Source: Nitrospirota bacterium | GTDB lineage: Bacteria > Nitrospirota > Nitrospiria > SBBL01 > JAADHI01 | Assembly (NCBI GenBank): GCA_029261155.1 | Contig: JAJDBW010000024.1 | Coordinates: forward strand, 1 to 64,000 | Direction: 5' to 3' | DNA: 64,000 nucleotides | Shown: positions 10,109 to 19,159 of the stretch, piece by piece | How the letters are laid out: every line of letters begins with the position of its first letter | How positions within the stretch are numbered: position 1 is the stretch's first letter | The notes under the pieces: model-generated | What the model was told of the DNA's origin: nothing | The model's input: only the letters and a program-made list of their open reading frames with translations | Databases searched by the model: none | Position numbers and translations under genes: made by a program

Positions 10109-11330
10109 AGATGCCCTGTTCTCCGAGTCGAAGACAAAAATCGGAACCCAGGAAACCGGGGAGAAAGAAACCAAAGGCCAAAAGGAAGATACAGCGATAC
10201 AATTCATTCGAGGATTCGCCAAACTCCTCAGGGACCGCGCTTTTTATCCCAAAGAACATCCGCAGATCATTCGGAGCATGGCGAACTTGGAGGATTGGGG
10301 CACACGCCTCTTTCTTAAACGGAAACAACGCATTTTCGTTTTTATCGACGACCAAGTCTACATTGACGACCTGCTCGTGAAAGAAGAATCTAATCCGGCC
10401 GAGATCGCCCGTCTTTTTATCGAAAAACAGGTTGAAGCGCTCAGCCTTCGCGCCGGATTAACCGCAAGCGAAATTCGGCAATTCGCCAATCATTTTTGTA
10501 ACTCAGACAATCAAGGCTCTAAATCGCCCTTTCAGACCCTTCATATCTCTGTTGGAAAGTTGGCTTTAGAAGATAACGGCGCAAAACAAATGCACCCGCA
10601 ATTCGACAACTTCGGAACAACCGCCTTAAAAAACGATCTGCATTACCGCCGATACGCGGAGGAAGTCAAAACGATACGAGACATATATGTCGATTGGAAA
10701 AGCATGAAAACCTCACTCATTCAAAACGTAGGCAACATCATGCAGAAACTCGAGAACTCGCTCTTTGCCAATGTTCATTCCTTTATCCCTTTAAGAGACC
10801 TCAAGGTCCACGACGAATATACTTATGTACACGCGATCAATCTTTCCATCTTAACCATGGCGCAAGCCGAGGCCCTCGGCTTTTCGAAAAAAGAGATTCA
10901 TGCCTTCGGCATCGGCGCAATGTTACACGATGTAGGAAAAACCCAGGTTGCAGTGGAGGTGCTTAATAAAAAGGGAAAGTTGAATGCGGAAGAGGCGGAG
11001 GCGATGAAAAGTCACCCTCGGCTTGGGGCCTTGCTTCTGCTCGAATACCCCGAGATCCCGAAGGTTGCGGCCATTGTGGCCTACGAACATCATTTAAAAT
11101 TCGACGGCTCAGGCTATCCGGACATGCGGCAGCATCGGCAACAGCACATTGCAAGCCGCCTGACCTCCATTTCGGATTATTTCGATGCGATGCGTGCCAA
11201 TCGCTCGTACAGGGCTGCGCTCGAACCCCAAGAAATTATCGTCCAGATGAAAAAAGAAAAAGGAAGCGGGCTCGATCCGGTCCTTTTTGATAAATTTCAC
11301 GCCCTCGTCAAATCAAGAAAGCTCGTTTAA
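10098..11330 (+). CDS. HD-GYP domain phosphodiesterase-like protein
   Basis: HD-GYP proteins hydrolyse cyclic-di-GMP. The C-terminal half has the metal-binding HD motif (AMLHDVGKTQ) and the diagnostic HHLKFDGSGYPD, so the site looks intact. The N-terminal 180 residues are a separate, unnamed sensory or partner region that resembles the start of the preceding HEAT protein. No membrane segment is visible, so the protein should be cytoplasmic. The 410-residue length is common for this architecture. Translation is coupled to the HEAT gene. Confidence 0.85.
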   Translation: MPNEDALFSESKTKIGTQETGEKETKGQKEDTAIQFIRGFAKLLRDRAFYPKEHPQIIRSMANLEDWGTRLFLKRKQRIFVFIDDQVYIDDLLVKEESNPAEIARLFIEKQVEALSLRAGLTASEIRQFANHFCNSDNQGSKSPFQTLHISVGKLALEDNGAKQMHPQFDNFGTTALKNDLHYRRYAEEVKTIRDIYVDWKSMKTSLIQNVGNIMQKLENSLFANVHSFIPLRDLKVHDEYTYVHAINLSILTMAQAEALGFSKKEIHAFGIGAMLHDVGKTQVAVEVLNKKGKLNAEEAEAMKSHPRLGALLLLEYPEIPKVAAIVAYEHHLKFDGSGYPDMRQHRQQHIASRLTSISDYFDAMRANRSYRAALEPQEIIVQMKKEKGSGLDPVLFDKFHALVKSRKLV

Positions 11331-11472
11331 AAACGCAGTGACGAACGCACCACGTTCCGGGAAGATGCCTCGGCGCCTCAACCCTTTTCTATCTAACGAA
11401 AGACCGACAAGGATCGAGACGCCACAGACTTTTGAGACTTATGTGCTGGATCGAATGTGCGCGTGCCTTCGA

Positions 11473-11973
11473 TTAAGAAAGGGTGGCCAAGGCTGCGTCG
11501 AAGTTCGGCTCTTGGGTGATTTCCGGAACCTGTTCGGTGTAGGACACATTGCCCGTTTTGTCGACAATAACAATGGCCCTCGACAAAACACCCGCAAGCG
11601 GTCCTGTGGAGATTAAGGCACCGTAGTTTTTACCGAAATCCGGGGCACGAAAAACCGAGAGCGGCACCACATTGTTTAAGCCTTCGGCACCACAAAATCG
11701 CCCGAGGGCAAAAGGCAAGTCCGCCGAAATACAGAGCACAACCGTATCGGCCAATTTAGAGGCCTCTTCATTAAAGCGTTTCACCGATCCGGCACAAACG
11801 GGTGTATCGATGCTAGGAAAGATATTAAGCACAACCCGCTTCCCGGCAAAATCGCCAAGCTTCACCTCGGACAAATCGTTCTTCACCAAGGTAAACGCGG
11901 GTGCCTTGCTTCCAACCGCGGGCAAATCGCCGACGGTTTCGATGGGATTCCCTTTGAGTGTGATTTTTGCCAT
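11473..11973 (-). CDS. tpx: Thiol peroxidase (Tpx, atypical 2-Cys peroxiredoxin)
   Basis: It reduces hydrogen peroxide and alkyl hydroperoxides with thioredoxin as donor. The peroxidatic cysteine is Cys60 in [16 protein letters not shown] and the resolving cysteine is Cys94 in [10 protein letters not shown], the Tpx arrangement. At 166 residues the length is standard. The ATG has a good AAAGGAGAGG ribosome site. It is a single gene converging on the HD-GYP gene, and no OxyR-like site was recognised upstream. Confidence 0.95.
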   Translation of the reverse strand: MAKITLKGNPIETVGDLPAVGSKAPAFTLVKNDLSEVKLGDFAGKRVVLNIFPSIDTPVCAGSVKRFNEEASKLADTVVLCISADLPFALGRFCGAEGLNNVVPLSVFRAPDFGKNYGALISTGPLAGVLSRAIVIVDKTGNVSYTEQVPEITQEPNFDAALATLS

Positions 11974-12308
11974 AGTTCCTCTCCTTTTTTTTGAAGTATG
12001 ATTTAAACGGGTCGGGCCGATACTAGAAAATGCAGGCCTCTCCCTGATGGTGGGTATTCGGTCTCCTTTGCGATTCTAACAGGCATATAGATACAGGAAG
12101 CGATGCCTACTGTGCAAGCGCTCTCTTTGAAACCATCCTATGACTCAGGATTTAGGGCTGAGCTTCATCGCGTTTCCCACATCGTCCAGGTCTCTGCCTT
12201 TAGGAAGCGCGTCGTCCGATGAGCGGCTTGAGCGTCCTTTTTCAATTCCGGTACGAAATGCTCTGAAATGGGCCCTTTATTTTATTTTAATTTTTTGTTG
12301 AATTTACT
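11974..12308. other. Gap between divergent tpx and HU genes
   Basis: This stretch carries the tpx ribosome site at its left edge and leads into the HU promoter at its right edge. I see no gene, tRNA or clear hairpin in between. Confidence 0.4.
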
Positions 12309-12337
12309 TTGACATTCCCAGATCGAATCGTTAGAAT
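12309..12337 (+). promoter_or_regulatory. Near-consensus sigma-70 promoter of the HU gene
   Basis: TTGACA (12309-12314), a 17-base spacer and TAGAAT (12332-12337) lie about 45 bases before the HU start. This is one of the best promoter matches in the window and suits a highly expressed nucleoid protein. An AGGAGG ribosome site at 12371-12376 follows. Confidence 0.8.
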
Positions 12338-12383
12338 TCACACCCAGTCTACCGATTAGGCCAATCCAATAGGAGGGAACATC

Positions 12384-12662
12384 ATGACCAAAGGGGAATT
12401 GATCGATCAACTATCGAAATCTGCATCCAAAAGTGGCGTCAGCAAAAAAACGGTCGAAGCGATCGTGTCGGAAACCTTCGAGACCATCGGAAAAACGATT
12501 AAGAAGGCTGGACGTTTCAGCTACCCGAGTTTTGGAACCTTTACCGTCACGAAGCGCGCCGCGCGTAAAGGCCGAAATCCTCAGACTGGAGAACCCATTA
12601 AGATCAAGGCATCCAAGTCGATCAAATTCAAACCCGCTCCCGTTTTAAAAGGAAAGCTATAA
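12384..12662 (+). CDS. HU-family DNA-binding protein
   Basis: This 92-residue histone-like protein has the N-terminal helices (MTKGELIDQLSK). It also has the RNPQTGEPIKIKASKSIKFKP arm and tail that bind and bend DNA. The GTFTVTKRAARKGRNP stretch is the usual HU/IHF family signature. It acts on the chromosome as a dimer. It is a lone gene with a strong promoter and an ideal AGGAGG ribosome site. HU is more likely than IHF, because there is no IHF-type partner and the sequence follows the HU consensus. Confidence 0.93.
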   Translation: MTKGELIDQLSKSASKSGVSKKTVEAIVSETFETIGKTIKKAGRFSYPSFGTFTVTKRAARKGRNPQTGEPIKIKASKSIKFKPAPVLKGKL

Positions 12663-12744
12663 TCTCTAAACGAATCAAACCTTAAGATCCCAGCACCGCT
12701 TAATTTAAAAAATTCAATTCAAAACGCAGTGTGTCTTCGCTTAT

Positions 12745-12787
12745 CAAGCGCATTGAGGGATTTTTAAACCTTCCCTCAATGCGCTTG
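12745..12787 (+). terminator. Long perfect hairpin downstream of the HU gene
   Basis: CAAGCGCATTGAGGGA at 12745-12760 pairs perfectly with TCCCTCAATGCGCTTG at 12772-12787 across an 11-base loop. It lies about 80 bases after the HU stop and has no U-tract, so it may end the HU message with help from another factor or stabilise its 3' end. Confidence 0.55.
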
Positions 12788-12927
12788 TGGAAGAAGGCTC
12801 CCTGGTTCACAAGGCAGCACAGTTTTTTGATCCCCTGTTCCAAGCCCTATCTCTAAACTTTAAAAAACCTCTTTCCTTTATAATTCGCAGAACCTTCGGA
12901 TCCGCTCTCCACATGAGTCATTCGCAC

Positions 12928-12952
12928 AAAAAAAAAGCCGCTTCGCAGCGGC
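12928..12952 (-). terminator. Rho-independent terminator of tRNA-fMet
   Basis: Read on the minus strand, GCCGCT, the loop GCGA and AGCGGC form a GC-rich stem followed by a run of nine T residues. It starts about 30 bases after the CCA end of the initiator tRNA, which is transcribed in this direction. Confidence 0.85.
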
Positions 12953-12980
12953 CTTAAACTAATCTATTTTTGTGAGATAT

Positions 12981-13057
<77 letters not shown>

Positions 13058-13062
13058 GACGC

Positions 13063-13091
13063 ATCGTAGCAAAAGGGGTGATTCAAGTCAA
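13063..13091 (-). promoter_or_regulatory. Promoter of tRNA-fMet
   Basis: On the minus strand TTGACT (13091-13086), a 17-base spacer and TACGAT (13068-13063) stand five bases from the first base of the tRNA. Spacing and position fit a stable-RNA sigma-70 promoter. Confidence 0.75.
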
Positions 13092-13169
13092 GGATAGTGT
13101 ATATCGAAACAGTGGATTCCATCGATTGTGATTCCGAATTTTTGAATACGACGCCGGGCGATCCTTTGC

Positions 13170-14615
13170 TTAAGTCCTCGGGGGCGAGTTCATAAAACAG
13201 AGCCTGAAGCACGATCCCTGAGAAACCTTGCTCTCGACAGAAATCTCTCCGCCATGGGCCTCTACAATTTTTTTCACAATCGAGAGGCCAAGGCCCGTTC
13301 CGCCGAGATCTCTTGATCGGCTGCGATCGGCGCGATAAAAACGTTCGAAGATGCGCGTCAAGTCGCGTTCCGGAATACCGATCCCATTATCTTCAATCTG
13401 TAGGACAACCGAACCTTCCCCGGCCTTCGCGCTAATCCGAATTTCCCCAGAGGCCTCGGTATACTTGATCGCATTGTCGAGGAGGTTCGTCAATACGACA
13501 TTAAGCTTTTCAGGATCGGCCATCAGTGTGAGATCAGGGGGAACCGACAGGCTCATGTGCTGTTTTTTCTGGTCGGCCCGAGGCTTAAACAACATCACAA
13601 CCCGCTCAAGCGCATCTAAAAGATCGAGTTTAACCGGTCGCGCCCGATCGAGTCCGGATTCAATTCGCGAGAGTTGCAAGAGGTCCTCGACAATCCGCTC
13701 CATGCGCGTACTATTTTTTTGCAGAATCTGCAGAAAGGCGATCGCCTGTTTCTGATCGGCAATGCCTCCATCGATGAGGGTTTCGATATAGCCCTTGATG
13801 ATAGAAATCGGCGTCCGCAGTTCGTGAGAGATATTGGCCACAAAATCGGATTGAATTTCCTCCTGCCGCTTCTTTTCGGTAATGTCGTGAAAAACCAGCA
13901 CCACCGATCCGTGCTCAAAGGGTTGAGCCACGGAAGCCTGAACCTCCAATGCCTGCCTGTGCGGAATGTCGAGGCGAATTTCGCAAGCCCGAGGCTCGCC
14001 GCTTTCAATCACCGCATCAACTAAAGCATTGAGCGAATGATGCCGCAGTTTTTCGTAATGGTATCCTCCAATCATCTCGTTTCGACTTTGACCAAAAAGC
14101 TTCTCGAAGGCTGGATTCACCAGCACAATCCGCCCCAAATCATCGAGAACCAAAACCCCCTCCACCATGTCAGAGAGAATCGAGAGGACCTTTAATCGCT
14201 CGTCCGAAAGAAATTGGATGCGAGATTCGAGGTGCTCGCTCATTTCGTTAAAACATTCTTCCAGGGGCTGGAAAATCTCCGATTCGAGGCGAAGCGGGTG
14301 TTCGAATTTTCCCTTTAAAATCTCTTCGATGGAGGCCGTCATATGAGAAATCGGTGCGACGATGCGCTTCGAGAAGGAAAGACCATAGAGGAGGGCGATA
14401 GAAACACTCGTGGCCGAAGCCGGAACAAAATAGAGAAAGAATAGGCCGAGATCCCGACCCAGATCGAAAAACCAAAAGGCGAGCCCTCCCATCAAAGAAA
14501 CAAGCAATAGAGACAAAAATAGAAAGGGATAGATGAGACGCCATTTTATACGGGCAAAAGAAAGCCCGAATCGGCGAATGGCTTCTCTTGGCTTAGGGTT
14601 TGACGATTTCACCAT
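13170..14615 (-). CDS. PhoR-like sensor histidine kinase
   Basis: It is an inner-membrane kinase of 481 residues. Two close transmembrane helices (about 28-50 and 57-80) leave almost no periplasmic sensor. A HAMP-like linker follows, then a PAS domain (about 140-245). HisKA carries His264 in NISHELRTPIS. The HATPase has NLLDNAIKYT, GIGIPERDLTRIFERFYR and GTGLGLSIVKKIV. The short outer loop and PAS domain match PhoR of phosphate control, where sensing runs through the transport apparatus. No pst genes are in the window, so phosphate is an inference. It lies 91 bases behind its response regulator in the same direction. Confidence 0.88.
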   Translation of the reverse strand: MVKSSNPKPREAIRRFGLSFARIKWRLIYPFLFLSLLLVSLMGGLAFWFFDLGRDLGLFFLYFVPASATSVSIALLYGLSFSKRIVAPISHMTASIEEILKGKFEHPLRLESEIFQPLEECFNEMSEHLESRIQFLSDERLKVLSILSDMVEGVLVLDDLGRIVLVNPAFEKLFGQSRNEMIGGYHYEKLRHHSLNALVDAVIESGEPRACEIRLDIPHRQALEVQASVAQPFEHGSVVLVFHDITEKKRQEEIQSDFVANISHELRTPISIIKGYIETLIDGGIADQKQAIAFLQILQKNSTRMERIVEDLLQLSRIESGLDRARPVKLDLLDALERVVMLFKPRADQKKQHMSLSVPPDLTLMADPEKLNVVLTNLLDNAIKYTEASGEIRISAKAGEGSVVLQIEDNGIGIPERDLTRIFERFYRADRSRSRDLGGTGLGLSIVKKIVEAHGGEISVESKVSQGSCFRLCFMNSPPRT

Positions 14616-14706
14616 AACAAATACCCTGGACCCGTGCTTGATGATCCGCCAAGGCCCGTCCGGTTAAACAAGGGTCTTTCGATAAATCTTGTGAATCCAT
14701 TCAGCC

Positions 14707-15387
14707 TTAAGGATCGAGCAGCTTATAACCCAGTGAGGGAAGCGTTTCGATCGCCGTGGCCAGGATTGGAATTTTCGTTCTCAAGCGACGGATGTGCACA
14801 TCCACCGTTCGCGTCGTCCCATAATATTCATAGCCCCACACCGATTGGAGAAGGGCATCGCGGGTTAACACCTTTCCTTTGTTAATAATGAACTGAGCCA
14901 ATAATGAGAATTCTTTTGCGCGTAAGACCACCGGAGACCCTTTGGCCCGAACTTCATGGCGATTCATGTCCAGCGTAATATCCCGATAGACATAAACGTG
15001 ATCGCTTTCTTCGTGGGTCGTCCGCCTTAAAAGCGCTTTAACCCGTGCGACCAACTCTTTCGGGGAAAAAGGCTTGGTCATATAATCGTCTGCCCCCAAT
15101 TCCAAGCCAAGCACCTTATCGCTTTCGTCATCCAGCGCGGTCAGCAGGATGATGGGGAGCGCGACCGTCTTTGCATTCTTCCGGATTTGTCTGCAGACCT
15201 GAAGGCCGTTTCCGCCCGGCATCATAATATCGAGAATCATCAGGGCGATCTCGCCCCCGCTGAGCCCCCTTAAAGCCTCGTTTCCGCTAGACGCACAGAC
15301 CGGCTCGAAACCCGCCTTTTTAAGATGATGGGCGATCAAACGAGTCAAATCGGGCTCGTCGTCAACCACCATGATTTTCTGAGACAT
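14707..15387 (-). CDS. PhoB/OmpR-family response regulator
   Basis: The receiver domain has the acidic pocket DDE, phosphoacceptor Asp53 in LMILDIMMPG and Lys in YMTKPFSPKEL. The C-terminal winged helix (about 130-226) ends in TVDVHIRRLRTKI and IETLPSLGYKL, the OmpR/PhoB DNA-binding form. I use the ATG at 15387 (MSQKIMVVDDE), not the upstream in-frame start of the ORF track. It is the first gene of the pair with the PhoR-like kinase and should be activated by it. Confidence 0.9.
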   Translation of the reverse strand: MSQKIMVVDDEPDLTRLIAHHLKKAGFEPVCASSGNEALRGLSGGEIALMILDIMMPGGNGLQVCRQIRKNAKTVALPIILLTALDDESDKVLGLELGADDYMTKPFSPKELVARVKALLRRTTHEESDHVYVYRDITLDMNRHEVRAKGSPVVLRAKEFSLLAQFIINKGKVLTRDALLQSVWGYEYYGTTRTVDVHIRRLRTKIPILATAIETLPSLGYKLLDP

Positions 15388-15531
15388 GATCCCATCCATA
15401 AAAAAATGATCTTAGCATAGCCGCATTATGAGGAACAAATAACCGCAAATGAATCGGAAAACGGCATCTCGATCATCTTGCGGCTTGGGACAATATATGC
15501 TACAAAATTAGAAAGACATGAAAATCGAAAA

Positions 15532-16041
15532 ATGAAAAAAGAAGAAGATCTTTTTTACGATCTGTTCGATTCACCCATCGGCCCCCTCTGGATAGTCTCT
15601 GTCCAAGCCGGCCTTGCCTACCTCCTCTGGCATCGGAGCGAAGCCGCGATGCGCGCTGAATTACGCGACCGCACCGGTCGCCACCCGAAAAAAAGCGCGC
15701 GTTACGCCAAACCATGGCGCTCAAGCTTAAAACGTTATTTTTCCGGCGAGCAAGTCGTTTTTCGAGAGGCCATCGCCTTCCTCGAAGGCACGCCCTTCCA
15801 ACATGCAGTGTGGCAAAATCTTATGCACATCCCCTATGGAAAAGTCAGCACGTATCGCTCAGTCTCCCAAAAACTAAACAAGCCGAGCGCCGCCCGCGCC
15901 GTAGGCAACGCCTGTGGAAAAAACCCGCTGCCCATCGTGGTGCCTTGTCACCGGGTCGTTCGGGAAGACGGCACCCTGGGGGGTTATACGGGAGGCATCG
16001 GCATTAAAACCCACTTGTTAAAAATTGAAGGCGTTCTATAG
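15532..16041 (+). CDS. ogt: Methylated-DNA--protein-cysteine methyltransferase
   Basis: It removes alkyl groups from O6-alkylguanine by suicidal transfer to Cys139 in the invariant IVVPCHRVV. The helix-turn-helix stretch (GKVSTYRSVSQKLNKPSAARAVGNACGKNP) and C-terminal GGYTGGIGIKTHLL are complete. There is no Ada regulatory domain. The ORF track starts at a TTG at 15478, but the ATG at 15532 starts where family similarity begins and gives 169 residues. It stands alone, 60 bases before the malic enzyme. Confidence 0.9.
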   Translation: MKKEEDLFYDLFDSPIGPLWIVSVQAGLAYLLWHRSEAAMRAELRDRTGRHPKKSARYAKPWRSSLKRYFSGEQVVFREAIAFLEGTPFQHAVWQNLMHIPYGKVSTYRSVSQKLNKPSAARAVGNACGKNPLPIVVPCHRVVREDGTLGGYTGGIGIKTHLLKIEGVL

Positions 16042-16101
16042 TCCCATTGACAGCAGATCCTATTCCCATCGTTCGCGCCGCATTACCGGAGGAAAAAAAA
16101 G

Positions 16102-17532
16102 ATGAGCCCATCCAACGCCAGCCGCAGTGTCACATTGAGGATCAGGTTTCCAAATCAAATCGGGATGCTTGGAAAAATCACATCGGCCATCGGAAAAACC
16201 GGTGGCGATATCGAGGCCATCGATATCGCAAATGCCGACCGCGGCATGATTATTCGGGACATTACCGTCAAGACACGAGACGATGACCACCTCAAAGAGA
16301 TTGAAACCGGGCTTAAAACCATCCCGGATGTGGAACTGGTTCACTTGTCCGATCGGACCTTTCTATTACACCTCGGCGGCAAGATCGCCATTCAAAACAA
16401 GGTGCCTTTAAAGACGCGGGACGACCTCTCCCGTGTTTATACGCCTGGCGTGGCACAAATCTGCCTGGCCATCCACGAGAACAAAAGCAAGGCCTTTTCC
16501 CTGACGATTAAAAAGAACAGCGTCTTGATTGTCTCCGACGGCTCGGCCGTGCTGGGGCTGGGAAATATCGGGCCGGAAGCGGCGATGCCGGTAATGGAAG
16601 GTAAGGCCATGCTGTTTAAGGAGTTTGGCAAGATCGACGCCTATCCCATCTGCCTGAAAACGCAAGACAGCGACGAAATCGTGGAAACCATCGAACGGAT
16701 TTCCACGGGCTTTGGCGGGGTGAATTTGGAAGACATCTCCTCGCCGCGCTGTTTCGAAATCGAGGCCCGGTTAAAAGAACGCCTCGACATCCCCGTCTTT
16801 CACGACGATCAGCACGGCACGGCCATCGTGGTACTGGGCGCGCTCTTAAACGCCGTCAAAGTCGTTAAAAAGGAAATCTCCGATTTAAAGGTGGTGATCA
16901 ACGGCGTCGGCGCAGCGGGCGTGGCCATCGCCGAAATCCTTTTGGCCTCCGGCGTGCGGGAGATTACCGGCTGCGACCGGGAAGGGATCATTTACAAAGG
17001 CCGCGAAAAGGGGATGAACGACATTAAGCTGCAGTTCGCGGAAAAGACCAACGCAAAACAGGCGAAGGGGAATTTAAGCGCCGCGCTCGAAGGCGCCGAT
17101 TTGTTCATCGGGGTCTCGTCCGCCGGGGTACTGACACAGGATGCCCTCAAAAAAATGGCGCGCGATCCGATCGTGTTCGCCTTGGCCAATCCCACGCCGG
17201 AAATCATGCCGGAAGAAACCGTCGGCCTGGTCCGGGTCATGGCGACGGGGCGTTCGGACTACTCGAACCAAATCAACAATGTACTGGTCTTCCCGGGCAT
17301 CTTCCGGGGCGCGCTCGATGTGAGGGCCTCCGTGATCAATACCGAAATGAAGCTGGCGGCCGCCCATGGCATCGCTTCGATTATTCCGGAAGAAGAACTT
17401 TCGGAAGATTACATTGTCCCTGGGGTCTTTAATAACCGGGTGGCTAAAATTGTATCGCAGAAAGTGGCCGAAGCGGCCATCGCCACCGGCGTCGCCCGTC
17501 GAATCAAGAAAACCACGACCAGGCAACTCTGA
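16102..17532 (+). CDS. NAD(P)-dependent malic enzyme with N-terminal ACT domain
   Basis: It decarboxylates malate to pyruvate. An ACT domain occupies about residues 8-85 (RIRFPNQIGMLGKITSAI). The malic N-terminal domain follows, including TRDDLSRVYTPGVAQIC and VSDGSAVLGLGNIGPEAAMP. The NAD-binding domain has VFHDDQHGTAIVVLGALLNA and INGVGAAGVAIAEILL. Metal and substrate residues look intact. The ACT domain suggests allosteric control by a small metabolite. A good GGAGGAAAAAAAAG ribosome site fixes the ATG. The 476 residues match the bacterial ACT-malic group, and cofactor preference cannot be decided by eye. Confidence 0.9.
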   Translation: MSPSNASRSVTLRIRFPNQIGMLGKITSAIGKTGGDIEAIDIANADRGMIIRDITVKTRDDDHLKEIETGLKTIPDVELVHLSDRTFLLHLGGKIAIQNKVPLKTRDDLSRVYTPGVAQICLAIHENKSKAFSLTIKKNSVLIVSDGSAVLGLGNIGPEAAMPVMEGKAMLFKEFGKIDAYPICLKTQDSDEIVETIERISTGFGGVNLEDISSPRCFEIEARLKERLDIPVFHDDQHGTAIVVLGALLNAVKVVKKEISDLKVVINGVGAAGVAIAEILLASGVREITGCDREGIIYKGREKGMNDIKLQFAEKTNAKQAKGNLSAALEGADLFIGVSSAGVLTQDALKKMARDPIVFALANPTPEIMPEETVGLVRVMATGRSDYSNQINNVLVFPGIFRGALDVRASVINTEMKLAAAHGIASIIPEEELSEDYIVPGVFNNRVAKIVSQKVAEAAIATGVARRIKKTTTRQL

Positions 17533-17556
17533 TCCCACAAACGCGCTGCGATTCGA

Positions 17557-18387
17557 TCAGGCCTTCTGTTTTTCTTCGCGCCGCCGCGGAATAAAAATCG
17601 AGAGTAATAAGACCACGGTCATCAGCAAGACGATTGTTGCCCCGGAAGGGATATCAAGCCAGTAAGACAGGAGAACCCCCAACCAAGAAGAACTCACCCC
17701 AATCCCCGCCGAATAAAACATCATCTCGCGCATGGTATGGGCCCATTGCCGCGCCGCCGCCGCCGGAATCACCAAGAGGGCAAAGACCAGAATGGAACCC
17801 ACCGCCTTTAGTGAAATCACCACCGTTAAGGCCAGGAGATAGAGAAAGACAAGCGACAAGCGCCGCGCCGGAATGCCGCTGGCCTCCGCCATATCCTGAT
17901 CGAAGGCAATGAAGTGGAATTCCTTGAAAAAGAGAAAAAAGACCGTCAGGATGGCGGCGGAGAGCAGCAAAATCATGCGGAGATCGGCCGTGGTTACCGA
18001 TAAGATGCTGCCGAATAGATAGCCATAGAGCTCGGGGCGATAGCCCTTCATTAAACCGATAAAAAGAATGGCCAAGGCCATGGTGGCGGTATAAAAAATC
18101 CCGATGGATACATCGGGTTTCATGCGGCCTTTTTCTTGAACCAGACCGGTAATCCATACCGTCCCCAATCCGAAGAGCACCGCCATCAAAAAAGGATCGC
18201 TCCCGATGAGATAGGCCAGGGCCACTCCGGCAAAGGCCGCATGCGCCGTTCCGGCCCCGACGAAGGTGAGTCCTTTTAAAACGGCAAAGACGCCGATGAG
18301 CGAGCAAACCAAGCCAATGAAAAAAGAGGCAAGAAAGGCCCGTTGCATAAAGCCGTAGGACAGAATTTCAATGATGGTGTGTGTCAT
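17557..18387 (-). CDS. znuB: Zinc/manganese ABC transporter permease (ZnuB-like)
   Basis: This ABC-3 family permease has 276 residues and about eight membrane helices. Typical stretches are FVGAGTAHAAFAGVALAY and DPFLMAVLFGLGTVWITG. It forms the channel for metal handed over by the binding protein. It overlaps the ATPase gene by 20 bases and is the last gene of the operon. The family also carries manganese and iron. Zinc is favoured by the His-rich binding protein in the same operon, but this is not certain. Confidence 0.87.
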   Translation of the reverse strand: MTHTIIEILSYGFMQRAFLASFFIGLVCSLIGVFAVLKGLTFVGAGTAHAAFAGVALAYLIGSDPFLMAVLFGLGTVWITGLVQEKGRMKPDVSIGIFYTATMALAILFIGLMKGYRPELYGYLFGSILSVTTADLRMILLLSAAILTVFFLFFKEFHFIAFDQDMAEASGIPARRLSLVFLYLLALTVVISLKAVGSILVFALLVIPAAAARQWAHTMREMMFYSAGIGVSSSWLGVLLSYWLDIPSGATIVLLMTVVLLLSIFIPRRREEKQKA

Positions 18388-19159
18388 GAACGATGGTGTA
18401 GGGCGTTCGCTCCCCCTCCGTAATAATGACCTCTTGCCCGTACACCGGCGCCAAGATCGCTTGGGTGAGAATCTCGGCAGGCGGGCCCTTGCCGTAGAGC
18501 CGCGTTTTCAAAAGGACGATGGTGTCAACGATAGGGCTAATGAGGTTGATGTCGTGCGTCACCAGCACAATGGTCAGGTGGTACTGCTGGTGAAGGCGAC
18601 GGACGAGCTGAATCAAACGGTGCTGGGCCTCGGCATCGATACCCGTCGTCGGCTCGTCCATGAGAAGCACTTGCGGCTTTTGTGCAAGCGCACGCGCGAT
18701 CAAGACCCGCTGCTGCTGCCCACCCGAAAGCTGACCAAAAGCATAGGATCGAAAATCCGCCATCCCCACCGCTTCGAGGGCCTCTTCGACAATCTTACGA
18801 TCCTCCGAGGACGGTCTTTTCAGAAGTCCGATCGCCCCGTAGCGGCCCATCATCGCCACTTCCCAGGCCGTAATTGGAAATTGGTCGTCGCTCCCTTCCA
18901 TCTGGGGAAGATAACCGATCCGCGCCCGATGATGGCAACGCATATCTTCGCAGGCGCAGTCGAATATTTGAAGGGTCCCTTTCACCGGGACGATCAGACC
19001 CAGCAGGCCCTTTAATAGGGTCGTCTTTCCCGAACCGTTGGGCCCAATTACTCCCACAAATTCGCCTTCGGCGATGTCGAGGCTGATGTCTTCGAGCGCC
19101 AGCTTGCCATTAAAGGCGAAGCTCGCATTTTTAATTTGAATAATCGGACTCTGCGCCAC
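18368..19159 (-). CDS. znuC: Zinc ABC transporter ATP-binding protein (ZnuC-like)
   Basis: The 263-residue ATPase has Walker A GPNGSGKTTLL, signature LSGGQQQRVLIARALA, Walker B VLLMDEPTTGID and a switch His in VLVTHDINLIS. A CEDMRCHH cluster after the Walker A region is typical of metal-uptake ATPases. It begins the base after the binding-protein stop, so translation should be tightly coupled. It energises the ZnuB channel from the cytoplasmic side. Confidence 0.88.
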   Translation of the reverse strand: MAQSPIIQIKNASFAFNGKLALEDISLDIAEGEFVGVIGPNGSGKTTLLKGLLGLIVPVKGTLQIFDCACEDMRCHHRARIGYLPQMEGSDDQFPITAWEVAMMGRYGAIGLLKRPSSEDRKIVEEALEAVGMADFRSYAFGQLSGGQQQRVLIARALAQKPQVLLMDEPTTGIDAEAQHRLIQLVRRLHQQYHLTIVLVTHDINLISPIVDTIVLLKTRLYGKGPPAEILTQAILAPVYGQEVIITEGERTPYTIVHDTHHH

